DNA of 11,941 nt from Treponema sp. (GTDB lineage Bacteria; Spirochaetota; Spirochaetia; Treponematales; Treponemataceae): positions 1 to 11,941 of the forward strand of contig JAFZWX010000094.1 in assembly GCA_017617145.1 (NCBI GenBank). Direction: 5' to 3'. Each line of letters opens with the position of its first letter. Positions within the stretch are counted from its first letter, which is position 1. Shown here piece after piece: positions 1-5,539 of the stretch. The notes under the pieces are model-generated. The model saw only the letters and a list, made by a program, of their open reading frames with translations, was not told the DNA's origin and ran no database searches. The position numbers and the translations under genes were made by a program.

Positions 1-21
1 ATCACTTACGCCTCTGCTCAT
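1..21 (-). CDS. Possible 5' end of a minus-strand gene cut by the window edge
   Basis: An ATG at 21-19 on the minus strand opens a frame reading MSRGVSD to the window edge. Seven codons cannot identify a product. The support is its upstream sequence: TAAAAT at 33-28 ends 6 nt before the ATG, with AAGACA 17 nt further upstream, the same arrangement seen before murE, queD, hisH and two other genes here. No Shine-Dalgarno sequence is visible. The alternative is that this is chance and the true neighbour is a plus-strand gene ending at one of the stops at 25-27, 32-34 or 57-59. Confidence 0.3.
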
Positions 22-27
22 GCTTAA

Positions 28-56
28 ATTTTAGCACAGAAAATTCCTTTTGTCTT
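28..56 (-). promoter_or_regulatory. Candidate promoter, leaderless type
   Basis: On the minus strand AAGACA (56-51, 4/6 to TTGACA), a 17-nt spacer and TAAAAT (33-28, 5/6 to TATAAT) are followed after 6 nt by the ATG at 21. The start of transcription would fall at or next to the A of the ATG. Read from sequence only. Confidence 0.35.
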
Positions 57-68
57 TAAAAATAATTA

Positions 69-95
69 GGGCTGTCCTTTCTTTTTGGACAGCCC
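69..95 (-). terminator. Rho-independent terminator candidate downstream of ddl
   Basis: A perfect 9-bp stem GGGCTGTCC/GGACAGCCC (69-77 with 87-95) encloses a T-rich 9-nt loop. On the minus strand it is followed by TAATTATTTTTAAAG, a U-rich if interrupted tail, so it fits as the end of the ddl transcript. On the plus strand the following bases are not T-rich. Its loop does not match the family of larger hairpins described in this window. Confidence 0.55.
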
Positions 96-111
96 CATAA
101 CAGAAGAAACT

Positions 112-185
112 TGTCCGAAAACTTTTTGACGGCGAACGAACTTCCTTTTCGTCCTGTTCGTTCGCTGGCAAAAAGTTTTCGGACA
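112..185. repeat. Large hairpin H1 with conserved tip, between ddl and the left edge
   Basis: The outer arms are perfect over 17 bp (112-128 with 169-185), followed by a 3x3 mismatch (ACG/TGG), then a perfect 10-bp inner stem (132-141 with 156-165), closing a 14-nt loop at 142-155. The loop is TTCCTTTTCGTCCT on the plus strand and AGGACGAAAAGGAA on the minus strand. The loop, and the AAC/GTT pairs closing it, recur exactly in the hairpin at 1368-1441, while the outer stems differ. On the plus strand a T5 run follows the stem, so it could also terminate plus-strand transcription. ddl is read on the minus strand, so the purine loop would be in the ddl mRNA tail. Confidence 0.85.
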
Positions 186-203
186 TTTTTGTTTGCATAT
201 CTT

Positions 204-1334
204 TTATCTGCTTGTACTAAGTTTTTGTTTTGCCTCGTACCTAGCTACAGCTTCTTTGATTAACAGATCTACCAGTGCTTCAAACTTCAATCCCGCTGCA
301 TCACACATCTTAGGGAACATGCTTATAGGCGTAAAGCCTGGCATTGTATTAATTTCGTTCAGATAAACCTGTTTTGTGTTTTTATCAATAAAGAAATCTA
401 CTCGCGAAAGACCTGTCGCATCCAAAACCTTGTAGGCGGCACAGGCTGTCTTGCGGATTTTTTCAAGATCATTTTCTGTAAGCTCTGCAGGAATTAAAAG
501 GTTTGCGCCGTCAGGGTCGTTGTATTTTGCATCAAAATCATAAAAATCATGATTTGGAACAATTTCACCAGGAATATAGGCGACTACAGCTTCATCATCA
601 TTGTCGGCTGGGAATGTAACAGAGTTTCCTGTAACAGAACATTCAATTTCGCGTGCATTATCCAGAGATTTTTCTACTAAAACTTTGTCATCCCAATTAA
701 AGGCTTCCATAATTGCATAGCCAAGTTCCTTTCGGTTCTTTGCCTTTGAGGCTCCGTTTGAACTTCCTGCACAACAAGGCTTTACAAACATAGGATATCC
801 AAGTTCTTTTTCGGTTTCTTCAATTACTGCGTCATAAACAATGCTGTCTAAAACAACGCTTCGCTTTATGCACACATAAGGAACAACAGGAAGACCAACG
901 CTCTGCCAGATCATTTTTGTCTTTTCTTTATCCATTGTAATTGCAGAAGAAAGATGGGTACAGCCTATATAAGGAATGTCTGCCATTTCAAAAAGTCCCT
1001 GAATAGTTCCGTCTTCGCCATAAGTTCCGTGAAGGGCAGGGAAAACTACATCAATGTCTAAAGGCTTTCCACCTGCAACAAAGGCATGCTTACCGCCTGC
1101 AGGAACAATGGTCACTGCTTTTGCTTCATCTTCTTTTATAGTAAGAACGGCTTTTGTATCCTTGCAGATTCTTTCATATTCAGAATCATCCTGAAGATAC
1201 CATTTTCCACTTTTTGTTATACCAATTAAAATAACTTTGTTTTCTTTACTAATGCCGTTTGCAATTGCCGCTGCCGAAATAAGGCTAACTTCATGCTCTC
1301 CAGAACGACCCCCGTATATAACTGCTATGTTCAT
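204..1334 (-). CDS. ddl: D-alanine--D-alanine ligase
   Basis: This ATP-grasp ligase joins two D-alanines in the cytoplasm for the end of the peptidoglycan stem peptide. The 376 aa are usual for the longer Ddl subgroup. Visible motifs are GGRSGEHEVS at 8-17, HGTYGEDGTIQG at 102-113, GSSNG at 190-194, the omega-loop segment HDFYDFDAKY at 262-271 and LNEINTMPGFT at 325-335. D313, E327 and N329 are the expected magnesium ligands. Tyr265 sits where D-Ala-D-Ala ligases carry tyrosine, rather than the histidine of VanA-type D-Ala-D-Lac ligases, so a D-Ala-D-Ala product is expected. It lies 106 bp downstream of murE in the same direction and has its own Shine-Dalgarno AAGGAG (1348-1343), 8 nt from the ATG. 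A large hairpin lies between the two genes, so expression may be partly independent of murE. Confidence 0.96.
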   Translation of the reverse strand: MNIAVIYGGRSGEHEVSLISAAAIANGISKENKVILIGITKSGKWYLQDDSEYERICKDTKAVLTIKEDEAKAVTIVPAGGKHAFVAGGKPLDIDVVFPALHGTYGEDGTIQGLFEMADIPYIGCTHLSSAITMDKEKTKMIWQSVGLPVVPYVCIKRSVVLDSIVYDAVIEETEKELGYPMFVKPCCAGSSNGASKAKNRKELGYAIMEAFNWDDKVLVEKSLDNAREIECSVTGNSVTFPADNDDEAVVAYIPGEIVPNHDFYDFDAKYNDPDGANLLIPAELTENDLEKIRKTACAAYKVLDATGLSRVDFFIDKNTKQVYLNEINTMPGFTPISMFPKMCDAAGLKFEALVDLLIKEAVARYEAKQKLSTSR

Positions 1335-1342
1335 GTAAAAAA

Positions 1343-1362
1343 CTCCTTATAAGTAAATGATA
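1343..1362 (-). promoter_or_regulatory. ddl ribosome binding site and possible -10 box
   Basis: AAGGAG at 1348-1343 lies 8 nt before the ddl ATG and decides that start. TATCAT at 1362-1357, just upstream, matches TATAAT in 5 of 6 positions and could be a ddl promoter placed directly after the hairpin at 1368-1441. No good -35 box is visible, so the promoter part is weak. Confidence 0.5.
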
Positions 1363-1367
1363 CTGTT

Positions 1368-1441
1368 GCGGCGAAAATTTGCTGGCTGTGAACAAACTTC
1401 CTTTTCGTCCTGTTTGTTCACGGACAGCAAATTTTTGACGC
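1368..1441. repeat. Large hairpin H2 with conserved tip, between murE and ddl
   Basis: The outer arms (1368-1383 with 1426-1441) pair with one G-T wobble and one mismatch. A short imperfect segment (GGCT/GGAC) follows, then a perfect 10-bp inner stem (1388-1397 with 1412-1421) around a 14-nt loop at 1398-1411. The loop is identical to that of the hairpin at 112-185 although the outer stem differs. The structure begins at the last base of the murE stop codon. Both neighbours are on the minus strand, so the RNA loop would be AGGACGAAAAGGAA. No T tract follows on the minus strand, so simple termination is doubtful. An RNA-processing, attenuation or protein-binding role is possible but unproven. 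Confidence 0.85.
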
Positions 1442-3195
1442 TATGATATTATTTCCTTTAATGCCTTTTTTGCTTCGCTTATTTCATCATAAGGCATTGT
1501 GTAATCCTTGTAAATTATGCTGTTTTCGTGCGACTTTCCAAGCAGAAGGACAATGTCTCCTTTTTGTGCCATTTTGAAGGTCTCGCGGATTGCCTGTGGC
1601 CTGTCGTGAATTATAAAAAGATTTTCACCCATGACCTTGCCTTCTTTAATTGCTCCTTCTGCAATCATTTTAAGAAGTTCTACCGGATCTTCTCCACGAG
1701 GGTCTTCATCTGCAAGAACAATTACATCACAGAACTTTGCTGCAATCTGTCCCTGAAGCGGGCGCTTTGTAAGGTCGCGTTCTCCGCCACTTCCAAACAA
1801 GGCAAAAATTCTTCCGCTGCAACGTTTTCGTATTGGAGGAAAAATTGTTTCAAAGCTTGAAGGTGTGTGCGCGTAATCAACAATCAGTTCAAAAGGCTGA
1901 CCTTCATCAATTACTGTCATGCGGCCTTTTATTGGTGTGAGTTCTGGAACATGTGCAGCAACCTGTTCAAAGCTCAAGTTTGTTACACTGCTTACTGCTG
2001 TAATTGCAGCCATAAGATTATAGGCATTGAATGCACCAGGTAGCGATGCCCTTACAGAAAATCGAGTTCGAGGTCGTGGCTGAACAGGATCATAATTTTC
2101 CGGATAAACAGCATTTTCGCCGTCGGCATCTACATCAAAGGTAAGTCCATAAGTTGCCGCTGCAATGTTACGTGCAGTCATATAGCGAAGATTATCTGGA
2201 ATTGGTGGAAGCGGTGTAGCATTGCTGCCAGTTTCTGCAGCTGCTTTGCCTGCTTTTCCTTCAGTTGTAAAACCATAAACAGGATGCTTTGTTGCTTCAA
2301 TAAAATATTGAGCCGAAGGATCTTCAAGATTTACAATTCCAATTGAATTGATTTTCTGTTTTTCACCGGCAATTGTTTTTATATGATTATGCTTGTCTAA
2401 CGCACGGAAAAGATTTGCCTTGTCACTGCGATAAGTTTCGAAGTTTTTGTGGAACTCAAGATGTTCCAGTGTAACATTCATAAAACAGCCGCAATCAAAC
2501 AGAATATTACCACAACGGTTGAGCTTTGTTGAAAGTCCGTGTGAAGAGGTTTCTACAACTGCATATTTACAACCATTTTCGAGCATTTTATTTAAGTGAT
2601 GCTGAATAATCGGTGCTTCGGGTGTAGTCTGATGCTGAGGGTTTGGAAGGGCATCTTCGCCAAAGGAATATTCTACAGTAGAAATAAAGCCTGCTTTTTG
2701 TCCGCATGCACGAAGCAACTGCCAGATAAAACTTACTGTACTTGATTTTCCCTCTGTACCTGTAACGCCAATTACAATGAGTCGTTCACTAGGATTATCA
2801 TAAAAGCGGGCAGAAAGCGGTGCCATGGCAAAACGGGCATCTGGAACATTTATAAGCGCTGGAGCAAACTTTGGAGCTTCATCCGAAAGAGCGTTGTTCA
2901 TTGTTCTTTTGATTATTGCTTCTGCAACATCTTGCTGCTGGGAAGGGGTAAGCTTCCCTTGAAAGACAACAGCATTTGCACCGGCTAAAATTGCCTGTTC
3001 AATATAATTATTGCCGTCTGTGTGAGTTCCTGGAAGTGCAAAAAATAATGAATCCTTTGTAACTTCGCGGGAATCAAATACAAGGTTGGTAACTGGAATA
3101 TCATTTATTTCCGATAAATCATCTATTTTAGTGCCATCTGCCGCCACCACTGCGTTCTGAAACGCCGGCAGAATCTGCGAAAGAAGTTTTTTCAT
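1441..3195 (-). CDS. murE: UDP-MurNAc-tripeptide synthetase (MurE-type ligase)
   Basis: This cytoplasmic ATP-dependent Mur ligase adds the third residue to UDP-MurNAc-L-Ala-D-Glu. The start chosen is the ATG at 3195 (584 aa), because a TATAAT box ends 7 nt upstream. A GTG two codons earlier (3201) gives 586 aa and is the numbering used here. Motifs: ATP loop GVTGTEGKSST 145-155, TTPE 192-195, ETSSHGL 217-223, HLEFHKNFETYRSDKANLF with carbamylated-lysine candidate K261, VDYAHTP 441-447, GSGGERDLTKRP 470-481 and DEDPRGEDP 498-506. The protein is about 90 aa longer than the roughly 495 aa of E. coli MurE. Much of the surplus lies near 285-380, with an Ala/Gly/Pro-rich stretch. The third-residue specificity motif reads EDPR rather than DNPR, so DAP, lysine and ornithine remain open. 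T. pallidum peptidoglycan is known to contain ornithine. It is divergent from queD and upstream of ddl. Confidence 0.95.
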   Translation of the reverse strand: MKKLLSQILPAFQNAVVAADGTKIDDLSEINDIPVTNLVFDSREVTKDSLFFALPGTHTDGNNYIEQAILAGANAVVFQGKLTPSQQQDVAEAIIKRTMNNALSDEAPKFAPALINVPDARFAMAPLSARFYDNPSERLIVIGVTGTEGKSSTVSFIWQLLRACGQKAGFISTVEYSFGEDALPNPQHQTTPEAPIIQHHLNKMLENGCKYAVVETSSHGLSTKLNRCGNILFDCGCFMNVTLEHLEFHKNFETYRSDKANLFRALDKHNHIKTIAGEKQKINSIGIVNLEDPSAQYFIEATKHPVYGFTTEGKAGKAAAETGSNATPLPPIPDNLRYMTARNIAAATYGLTFDVDADGENAVYPENYDPVQPRPRTRFSVRASLPGAFNAYNLMAAITAVSSVTNLSFEQVAAHVPELTPIKGRMTVIDEGQPFELIVDYAHTPSSFETIFPPIRKRCSGRIFALFGSGGERDLTKRPLQGQIAAKFCDVIVLADEDPRGEDPVELLKMIAEGAIKEGKVMGENLFIIHDRPQAIRETFKMAQKGDIVLLLGKSHENSIIYKDYTMPYDEISEAKKALKEIIS

Positions 3196-3202
3196 AACCA
3201 CT

Positions 3203-3230
3203 ATTATAACCGTTTGCGCAAAAATATAAA
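3203..3230 (-). promoter_or_regulatory. murE promoter, leaderless type
   Basis: On the minus strand a perfect TATAAT (3208-3203) is followed by AGTGGTT and then ATG at 3195, so transcription would start at about the first base of the codon. TTTATA (3230-3225, 4/6) lies 16 nt upstream as a weak -35. There is no Shine-Dalgarno sequence. The two divergent promoters share this 46-bp gap, and TTTGCGCAAA, a perfect 10-bp palindrome, sits at 3213-3222 between the two -10 boxes. Confidence 0.6.
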
Positions 3231-3241
3231 AGTGATATAAT
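3214..3241 (+). promoter_or_regulatory. queD promoter, leaderless type
   Basis: A perfect TATAAT (3236-3241) is followed by CAAACT and the queD ATG at 3248. The weak -35 candidate TTGCGC (3214-3219, 3/6) is 16 nt upstream. No Shine-Dalgarno sequence fits in the 6-nt interval, and the interval is far too short for a preQ1 riboswitch. Confidence 0.6.
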
Positions 3242-3247
3242 CAAACT

Positions 3248-3652
3248 ATGTTCGAAGTACGCGTTACAGCCGATTTTTCTGCGGCTCATTTTTTACAGGA
3301 TTACAACGGTAAGTGCGAAAACTTACACGGTCACAATTATAAAGTTTATGCTCATGTTCGTGGCCCAAAACTCAACGAAGGTGGAATGCTTCTGGATTTT
3401 ACTAAGTTAAAGAAAGCACTTCGTGAAGTCTGCGGGCAGTTAGATCACACTAACTTAAATGATTTTTCTGTATTCAAAAGTAATCCAAGTGCCGAACGCA
3501 TAGCAATGTATATTTACAATGGGGTAGTGGAACTGCTAAAAAAAGAGGGAATTGACCTTTCATATGAAGCAGGTAAACAAGAGCCTGCCCTTTATTGCGT
3601 AGATGTTTTTGAGACAGAGACCTCACGCGCAAGATACAGAGTTGATGAGTAA
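3248..3652 (+). CDS. queD: 6-carboxy-5,6,7,8-tetrahydropterin synthase (QueD / PTPS family)
   Basis: This zinc enzyme converts 7,8-dihydroneopterin triphosphate to 6-carboxytetrahydropterin, an early step toward preQ0 and queuosine. The 134 aa match the compact bacterial family. Visible features are zinc ligands H14 (FSAAH), H27 and H29 (LHGHNY), catalytic C23 (GKCEN), the D66-H67 pair (LDHTNLND) and the pterin anchor E122 (FETETSR). The ATG at 3248 starts 6 nt after a TATAAT box, so the mRNA is probably leaderless. No other queuosine gene is in the window. Its TAA ends 2 bp before the stop of convergent hisF with no room for a terminator. A PTPS-like activity on another pterin is the alternative, but the Cys-Glu-Asn signature near the zinc site favours QueD. 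Confidence 0.93.
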   Translation: MFEVRVTADFSAAHFLQDYNGKCENLHGHNYKVYAHVRGPKLNEGGMLLDFTKLKKALREVCGQLDHTNLNDFSVFKSNPSAERIAMYIYNGVVELLKKEGIDLSYEAGKQEPALYCVDVFETETSRARYRVDE

Positions 3653-3654
3653 TT

Positions 3655-4419
3655 CTACATCCTCATAGGAATACCGTCTTTCGCTAATTCATTTTTAATC
3701 TGACCAACAGTATAAGTTCCGTTATGAACCATACTTGCAATTAGAGCTGCATCTGCTTTGCCTTCTGTAAGCACGTCTGCCAGGTGTTGTGGAGTTCCGC
3801 CGCCGCCGCTTGCAATTACAGGAACAGGAACGTTTTCAGAAATCAGTCTTGTCAACTCAATATCGTAGCCGTTTTTAGTTCCGTCGGCATCCATGGAGTT
3901 TAAGACAATTTCGCCGGCACCAAGTTCTACACCACGTTTTGCCCATTCTAGAGCGTCCAGGCCTGTGTCTACGCGACCTCCGTTTATTGTTGTGCCAAAG
4001 CCGCTTGGTTTTGTAGGGTCGCGTCTAACGTCCATTCCAAGAACAATACTCTGGTTGCCGAATACTCGTGCTCCTTCTGTAATAAGTCCAGGGTTACGTA
4101 CCGCTTGTGAGTTCAGCGAAACTTTTTCGGCACCGGCAAGAATTGTAGAACGGATATCTTCAATTGTTCCAATTCCACCGCCTACGCAGAAGGGAATAAA
4201 AACCTGCTGGGCAACGCGTGAAATTAAATCAAGAATTGGTCCACGACCACGAGCACTGGCAATGATATCATAAAAAACAAGCTCGTCTACACCCTGGCGG
4301 TAATATTCAGCAGCCATTTCAACTGGGTCGCCAATATCTATATTATTCTGAAATTTTACGCCTTTTGTTGTTCGTCCGTCTTTTACATCAAGACAGATTA
4401 TAATTCGTTTTTTTAGCAT
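3655..4419 (-). CDS. hisF: Imidazole glycerol phosphate synthase, cyclase subunit
   Basis: This (beta/alpha)8 barrel uses ammonia from HisH to turn PRFAR into imidazole glycerol phosphate and AICAR, linking histidine and purine synthesis. The 254 aa are the normal length. The catalytic aspartates are present as D11 (ICLDVKDG) and D130 (LGMDV), and the phosphate-binding turns as CVGGGIG at 78-84 and ASGGGG at 203-208. K19 in TTKGVKF and the conserved aspartates argue against the HisF-like sugar aminotransfer homologue WbuZ. Its ATG lies within the end of hisH, sharing 7 bp (ATGCTAA), and GGAG in the hisH 3' end acts as Shine-Dalgarno, so translation is probably coupled. No other his gene is present nearby. 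Confidence 0.94.
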   Translation of the reverse strand: MLKKRIIICLDVKDGRTTKGVKFQNNIDIGDPVEMAAEYYRQGVDELVFYDIIASARGRGPILDLISRVAQQVFIPFCVGGGIGTIEDIRSTILAGAEKVSLNSQAVRNPGLITEGARVFGNQSIVLGMDVRRDPTKPSGFGTTINGGRVDTGLDALEWAKRGVELGAGEIVLNSMDADGTKNGYDIELTRLISENVPVPVIASGGGGTPQHLADVLTEGKADAALIASMVHNGTYTVGQIKNELAKDGIPMRM

Positions 4420-5042
4420 TTGCAGAAATTCTCCAGTATCTTTATTCCCATTTCACCACTTTTTTCGGGATGGAATTGGGTTGCAAAAACATTCCCGCTC
4501 TGAATTACAGCAGGAATTTTTATTCCATAATCTGAACTTGCTTTTACGATTGTTGTGTCTGTCGGACAGATTACATAGGAGTGAACAAAATAAACATCAA
4601 AATTATTGTTTATTCCTGCAAGCAAAGGACAGTCTCCGTTTTCAAAACTGATATTATTCCAGCCCATATGAGGAACCTTAAGATTTTGTTTTTTCAATTC
4701 GGGATTAATTGAGTAAACATGTTTTATTTCGCCTTTTAAAAGTCCAAGACATTCTGTGTTACCTTCTTCTGAATGTTCAAAAATAATTTGAGAACCTACA
4801 CAAATTCCAAAAAGAAGTTTACCGGCTTTAACTTGTTCACGAACAAAAATATCAAATCCGCTTGCCTTGAGCTGACTCATTGCATATGCATCATCGCCGT
4901 CTCCCGGGAACATAAATCTGTCGCAATTAGCTTCAGCAAGTTCTTGTGGATTTTTTGAAGCGACATAAGGAATGTTCAGATATTCAAGGGCACGTTCGAG
5001 GCTTGTAATATTTCCCGCATTAAAATCAATAATTCCAACCAT
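4413..5042 (-). CDS. hisH: Imidazole glycerol phosphate synthase, glutaminase subunit
   Basis: This class I glutamine amidotransferase releases ammonia for HisF. Starting at the ATG at 5042 it has 209 aa beginning MVGIIDFNAGN, the normal HisH N-terminus. The open frame continues upstream to 5411 but that part is low-complexity Ser/Phe-rich and antisense to another gene. The triad is visible as C81 (FGICVGSQ), H191 and E193 (QFHPEKSG). The segment FVHSY is at 152-156. The oxyanion-strand segment reads PGDGDDAYAM at 46-55, where HisH usually has a PGVGAFGDAM-like sequence, a modest divergence. TATAAT ends 7 nt before the ATG and no Shine-Dalgarno is seen. It is first in the hisH-hisF pair. Confidence 0.92.
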   Translation of the reverse strand: MVGIIDFNAGNITSLERALEYLNIPYVASKNPQELAEANCDRFMFPGDGDDAYAMSQLKASGFDIFVREQVKAGKLLFGICVGSQIIFEHSEEGNTECLGLLKGEIKHVYSINPELKKQNLKVPHMGWNNISFENGDCPLLAGINNNFDVYFVHSYVICPTDTTIVKASSDYGIKIPAVIQSGNVFATQFHPEKSGEMGIKILENFCKC

Positions 5043-5049
5043 ACAAATG

Positions 5050-5078
5050 ATTATAAAAAAAAACTTTGATATTGGGAA
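5050..5078 (-). promoter_or_regulatory. hisH promoter, leaderless type
   Basis: On the minus strand TTCCCA (5078-5073, 4/6), a 17-nt spacer containing eight consecutive T, and a perfect TATAAT (5055-5050) are followed by CATTTGT and the hisH ATG at 5042. It is interleaved with the divergent promoter of the gene at 5101. Confidence 0.6.
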
Positions 5079-5094
5079 GATTCTTTCCGATAAT
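5066..5094 (+). promoter_or_regulatory. Promoter of the 72-aa membrane protein gene, leaderless type
   Basis: TTGATA (5066-5071, 5/6), a 17-nt spacer and GATAAT (5089-5094, 5/6) are followed by AGAATT and the ATG at 5101. This is the best -35/-10 pair in the window, and it supports reading the other -10-to-ATG arrangements as true leaderless promoters. Confidence 0.65.
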
Positions 5095-5100
5095 AGAATT

Positions 5101-5319
5101 ATGAAATTCAAAGAAATTCTTGGTATTATTGGTGCTGTTCTCAAAGACTGGCGTGTTATTGTTACTCTTATTGCCATGCTTTTTGTTATGGGAGCCACCA
5201 ATTTTATATTAAAATACAAAAAGAAACCGAAAAAACAGAAGAAAGAAAAAGCAGCCGCTCCAGCTCCAAAAAAAGAAGAAAAGAAAGAAGAGAAAGAAGG
5301 GGAAGAAGCGAAAGAATAA
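5101..5319 (+). CDS. Small membrane protein with charged Lys/Glu-rich tail, unknown function
   Basis: I do not recognise this 72-aa protein. It has a short amphipathic N-terminus, one transmembrane segment at about 18-37 (VIVTLIAMLFVMGATNFIL), then a strongly basic stretch (KYKKKPKKQKKEK) and an Ala/Pro and Glu/Lys-rich tail to the end. By the positive-inside rule the charged tail is probably cytoplasmic. The open frame extends upstream to 4972, but that overlaps hisH antisense, and the promoter at 5066-5094 fixes the ATG at 5101. A hairpin at 5339-5406 follows it directly. A role as a membrane anchor or nucleic-acid or protein contact is only a guess. Confidence 0.7.
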   Translation: MKFKEILGIIGAVLKDWRVIVTLIAMLFVMGATNFILKYKKKPKKQKKEKAAAPAPKKEEKKEEKEGEEAKE

Positions 5320-5338
5320 AAAAATTGTTTTAAAGGTA

Positions 5339-5406
5339 CGGGCGATTTGCTTGCACCACGCAAACGGGACGAAGAGGATGTTTGCGTGTCACAAGCAAAT
5401 CGCCCG
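5339..5406 (+). terminator. Large hairpin H3 with conserved tip, terminator-like, after the 72-aa gene
   Basis: A perfect 15-bp outer stem (5339-5353 with 5392-5406), a 3x3 internal loop (CAC/TCA) and a perfect 9-bp inner stem (5357-5365 with 5380-5388) close a 14-nt loop at 5366-5379, GGGACGAAGAGGAT. This matches the minus-strand loop of the hairpins at 112-185 and 1368-1441 at 11 of 14 positions, but in the opposite orientation on the chromosome. Both neighbours here are on the plus strand, so the purine loop is again in the RNA. AAATTGTT upstream and AACAATTT just downstream can extend pairing. A U-rich tract follows, so termination of the 5101-5319 transcript is likely. Confidence 0.85.
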
Positions 5407-5539
5407 AACAATTTATTTTTCTTTTTTTATTTCTTACATTATTTCATCTTTTTCTTTGTATTTATCCTTTTTTTTCTCTTTTTTTTCAAATCCCCCCAAA
5501 AAACTTCCTCTTTTAACAAAAAATTTTGTTAACTATAGT
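5407..5539 (+). promoter_or_regulatory. Pyrimidine-rich recQ upstream region with palindrome
   Basis: These 133 bases are mostly T and C on the plus strand, with runs of up to eight T, a C6 and an A6. At 5513-5532 there is a perfect palindrome with 9-bp arms TTAACAAAA/TTTTGTTAA around AA. TATAGT (5534-5539, 5/6 to TATAAT) directly abuts the recQ ATG, which would place transcription start inside the gene, so the true recQ promoter is unclear. There is no Shine-Dalgarno sequence. The palindrome could be an operator. Confidence 0.4.

Noticed and set aside
112..1441. attC-like sites of a chromosomal integron (hairpins with AAC/GTT pairs)
   Set aside because: attC sites conserve their outer ends and lack a conserved 14-nt loop. 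Here the tip is conserved and the outer ends vary. No integrase or cassette array of small genes is present.
1528..1860. Plus-strand 110-aa open frame within murE
   Set aside because: It lies wholly antisense to well-supported murE motifs and has no recognisable domain or ribosome binding site.
3209..3247. preQ1 riboswitch upstream of queD
   Set aside because: The -10 box ends 6 nt before the ATG, so no leader RNA long enough for a riboswitch would exist.
3893..4273. Plus-strand 126-aa open frame within hisF
   Set aside because: It is antisense to hisF and rich in Pro/Arg/Ser as expected for a shadow frame.
4367..4386. Possible extra copy of the hairpin loop (TTCGTCC near TCTTTT) in hisF
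   Set aside because: It lies within hisF codons and has no inverted arms around it.
4972..5100. Longer start for the 72-aa membrane protein
   Set aside because: The extra 43 residues are antisense to the hisH start. The promoter at 5066-5094 would lie inside them.
5043..5411. N-terminal extension of hisH in the open frame up to 5411
   Set aside because: It is antisense to the 72-aa gene and hairpin. HisH homologues begin at MVGIIDFNAGN, and a TATAAT box lies 7 nt before that ATG.
5351..5539. N-terminal extension of recQ (63 residues in frame)
   Set aside because: It reads through the hairpin at 5339-5406 and the T-rich spacer, giving low-complexity Phe/Ser residues. The family start fits the ATG at 5540.
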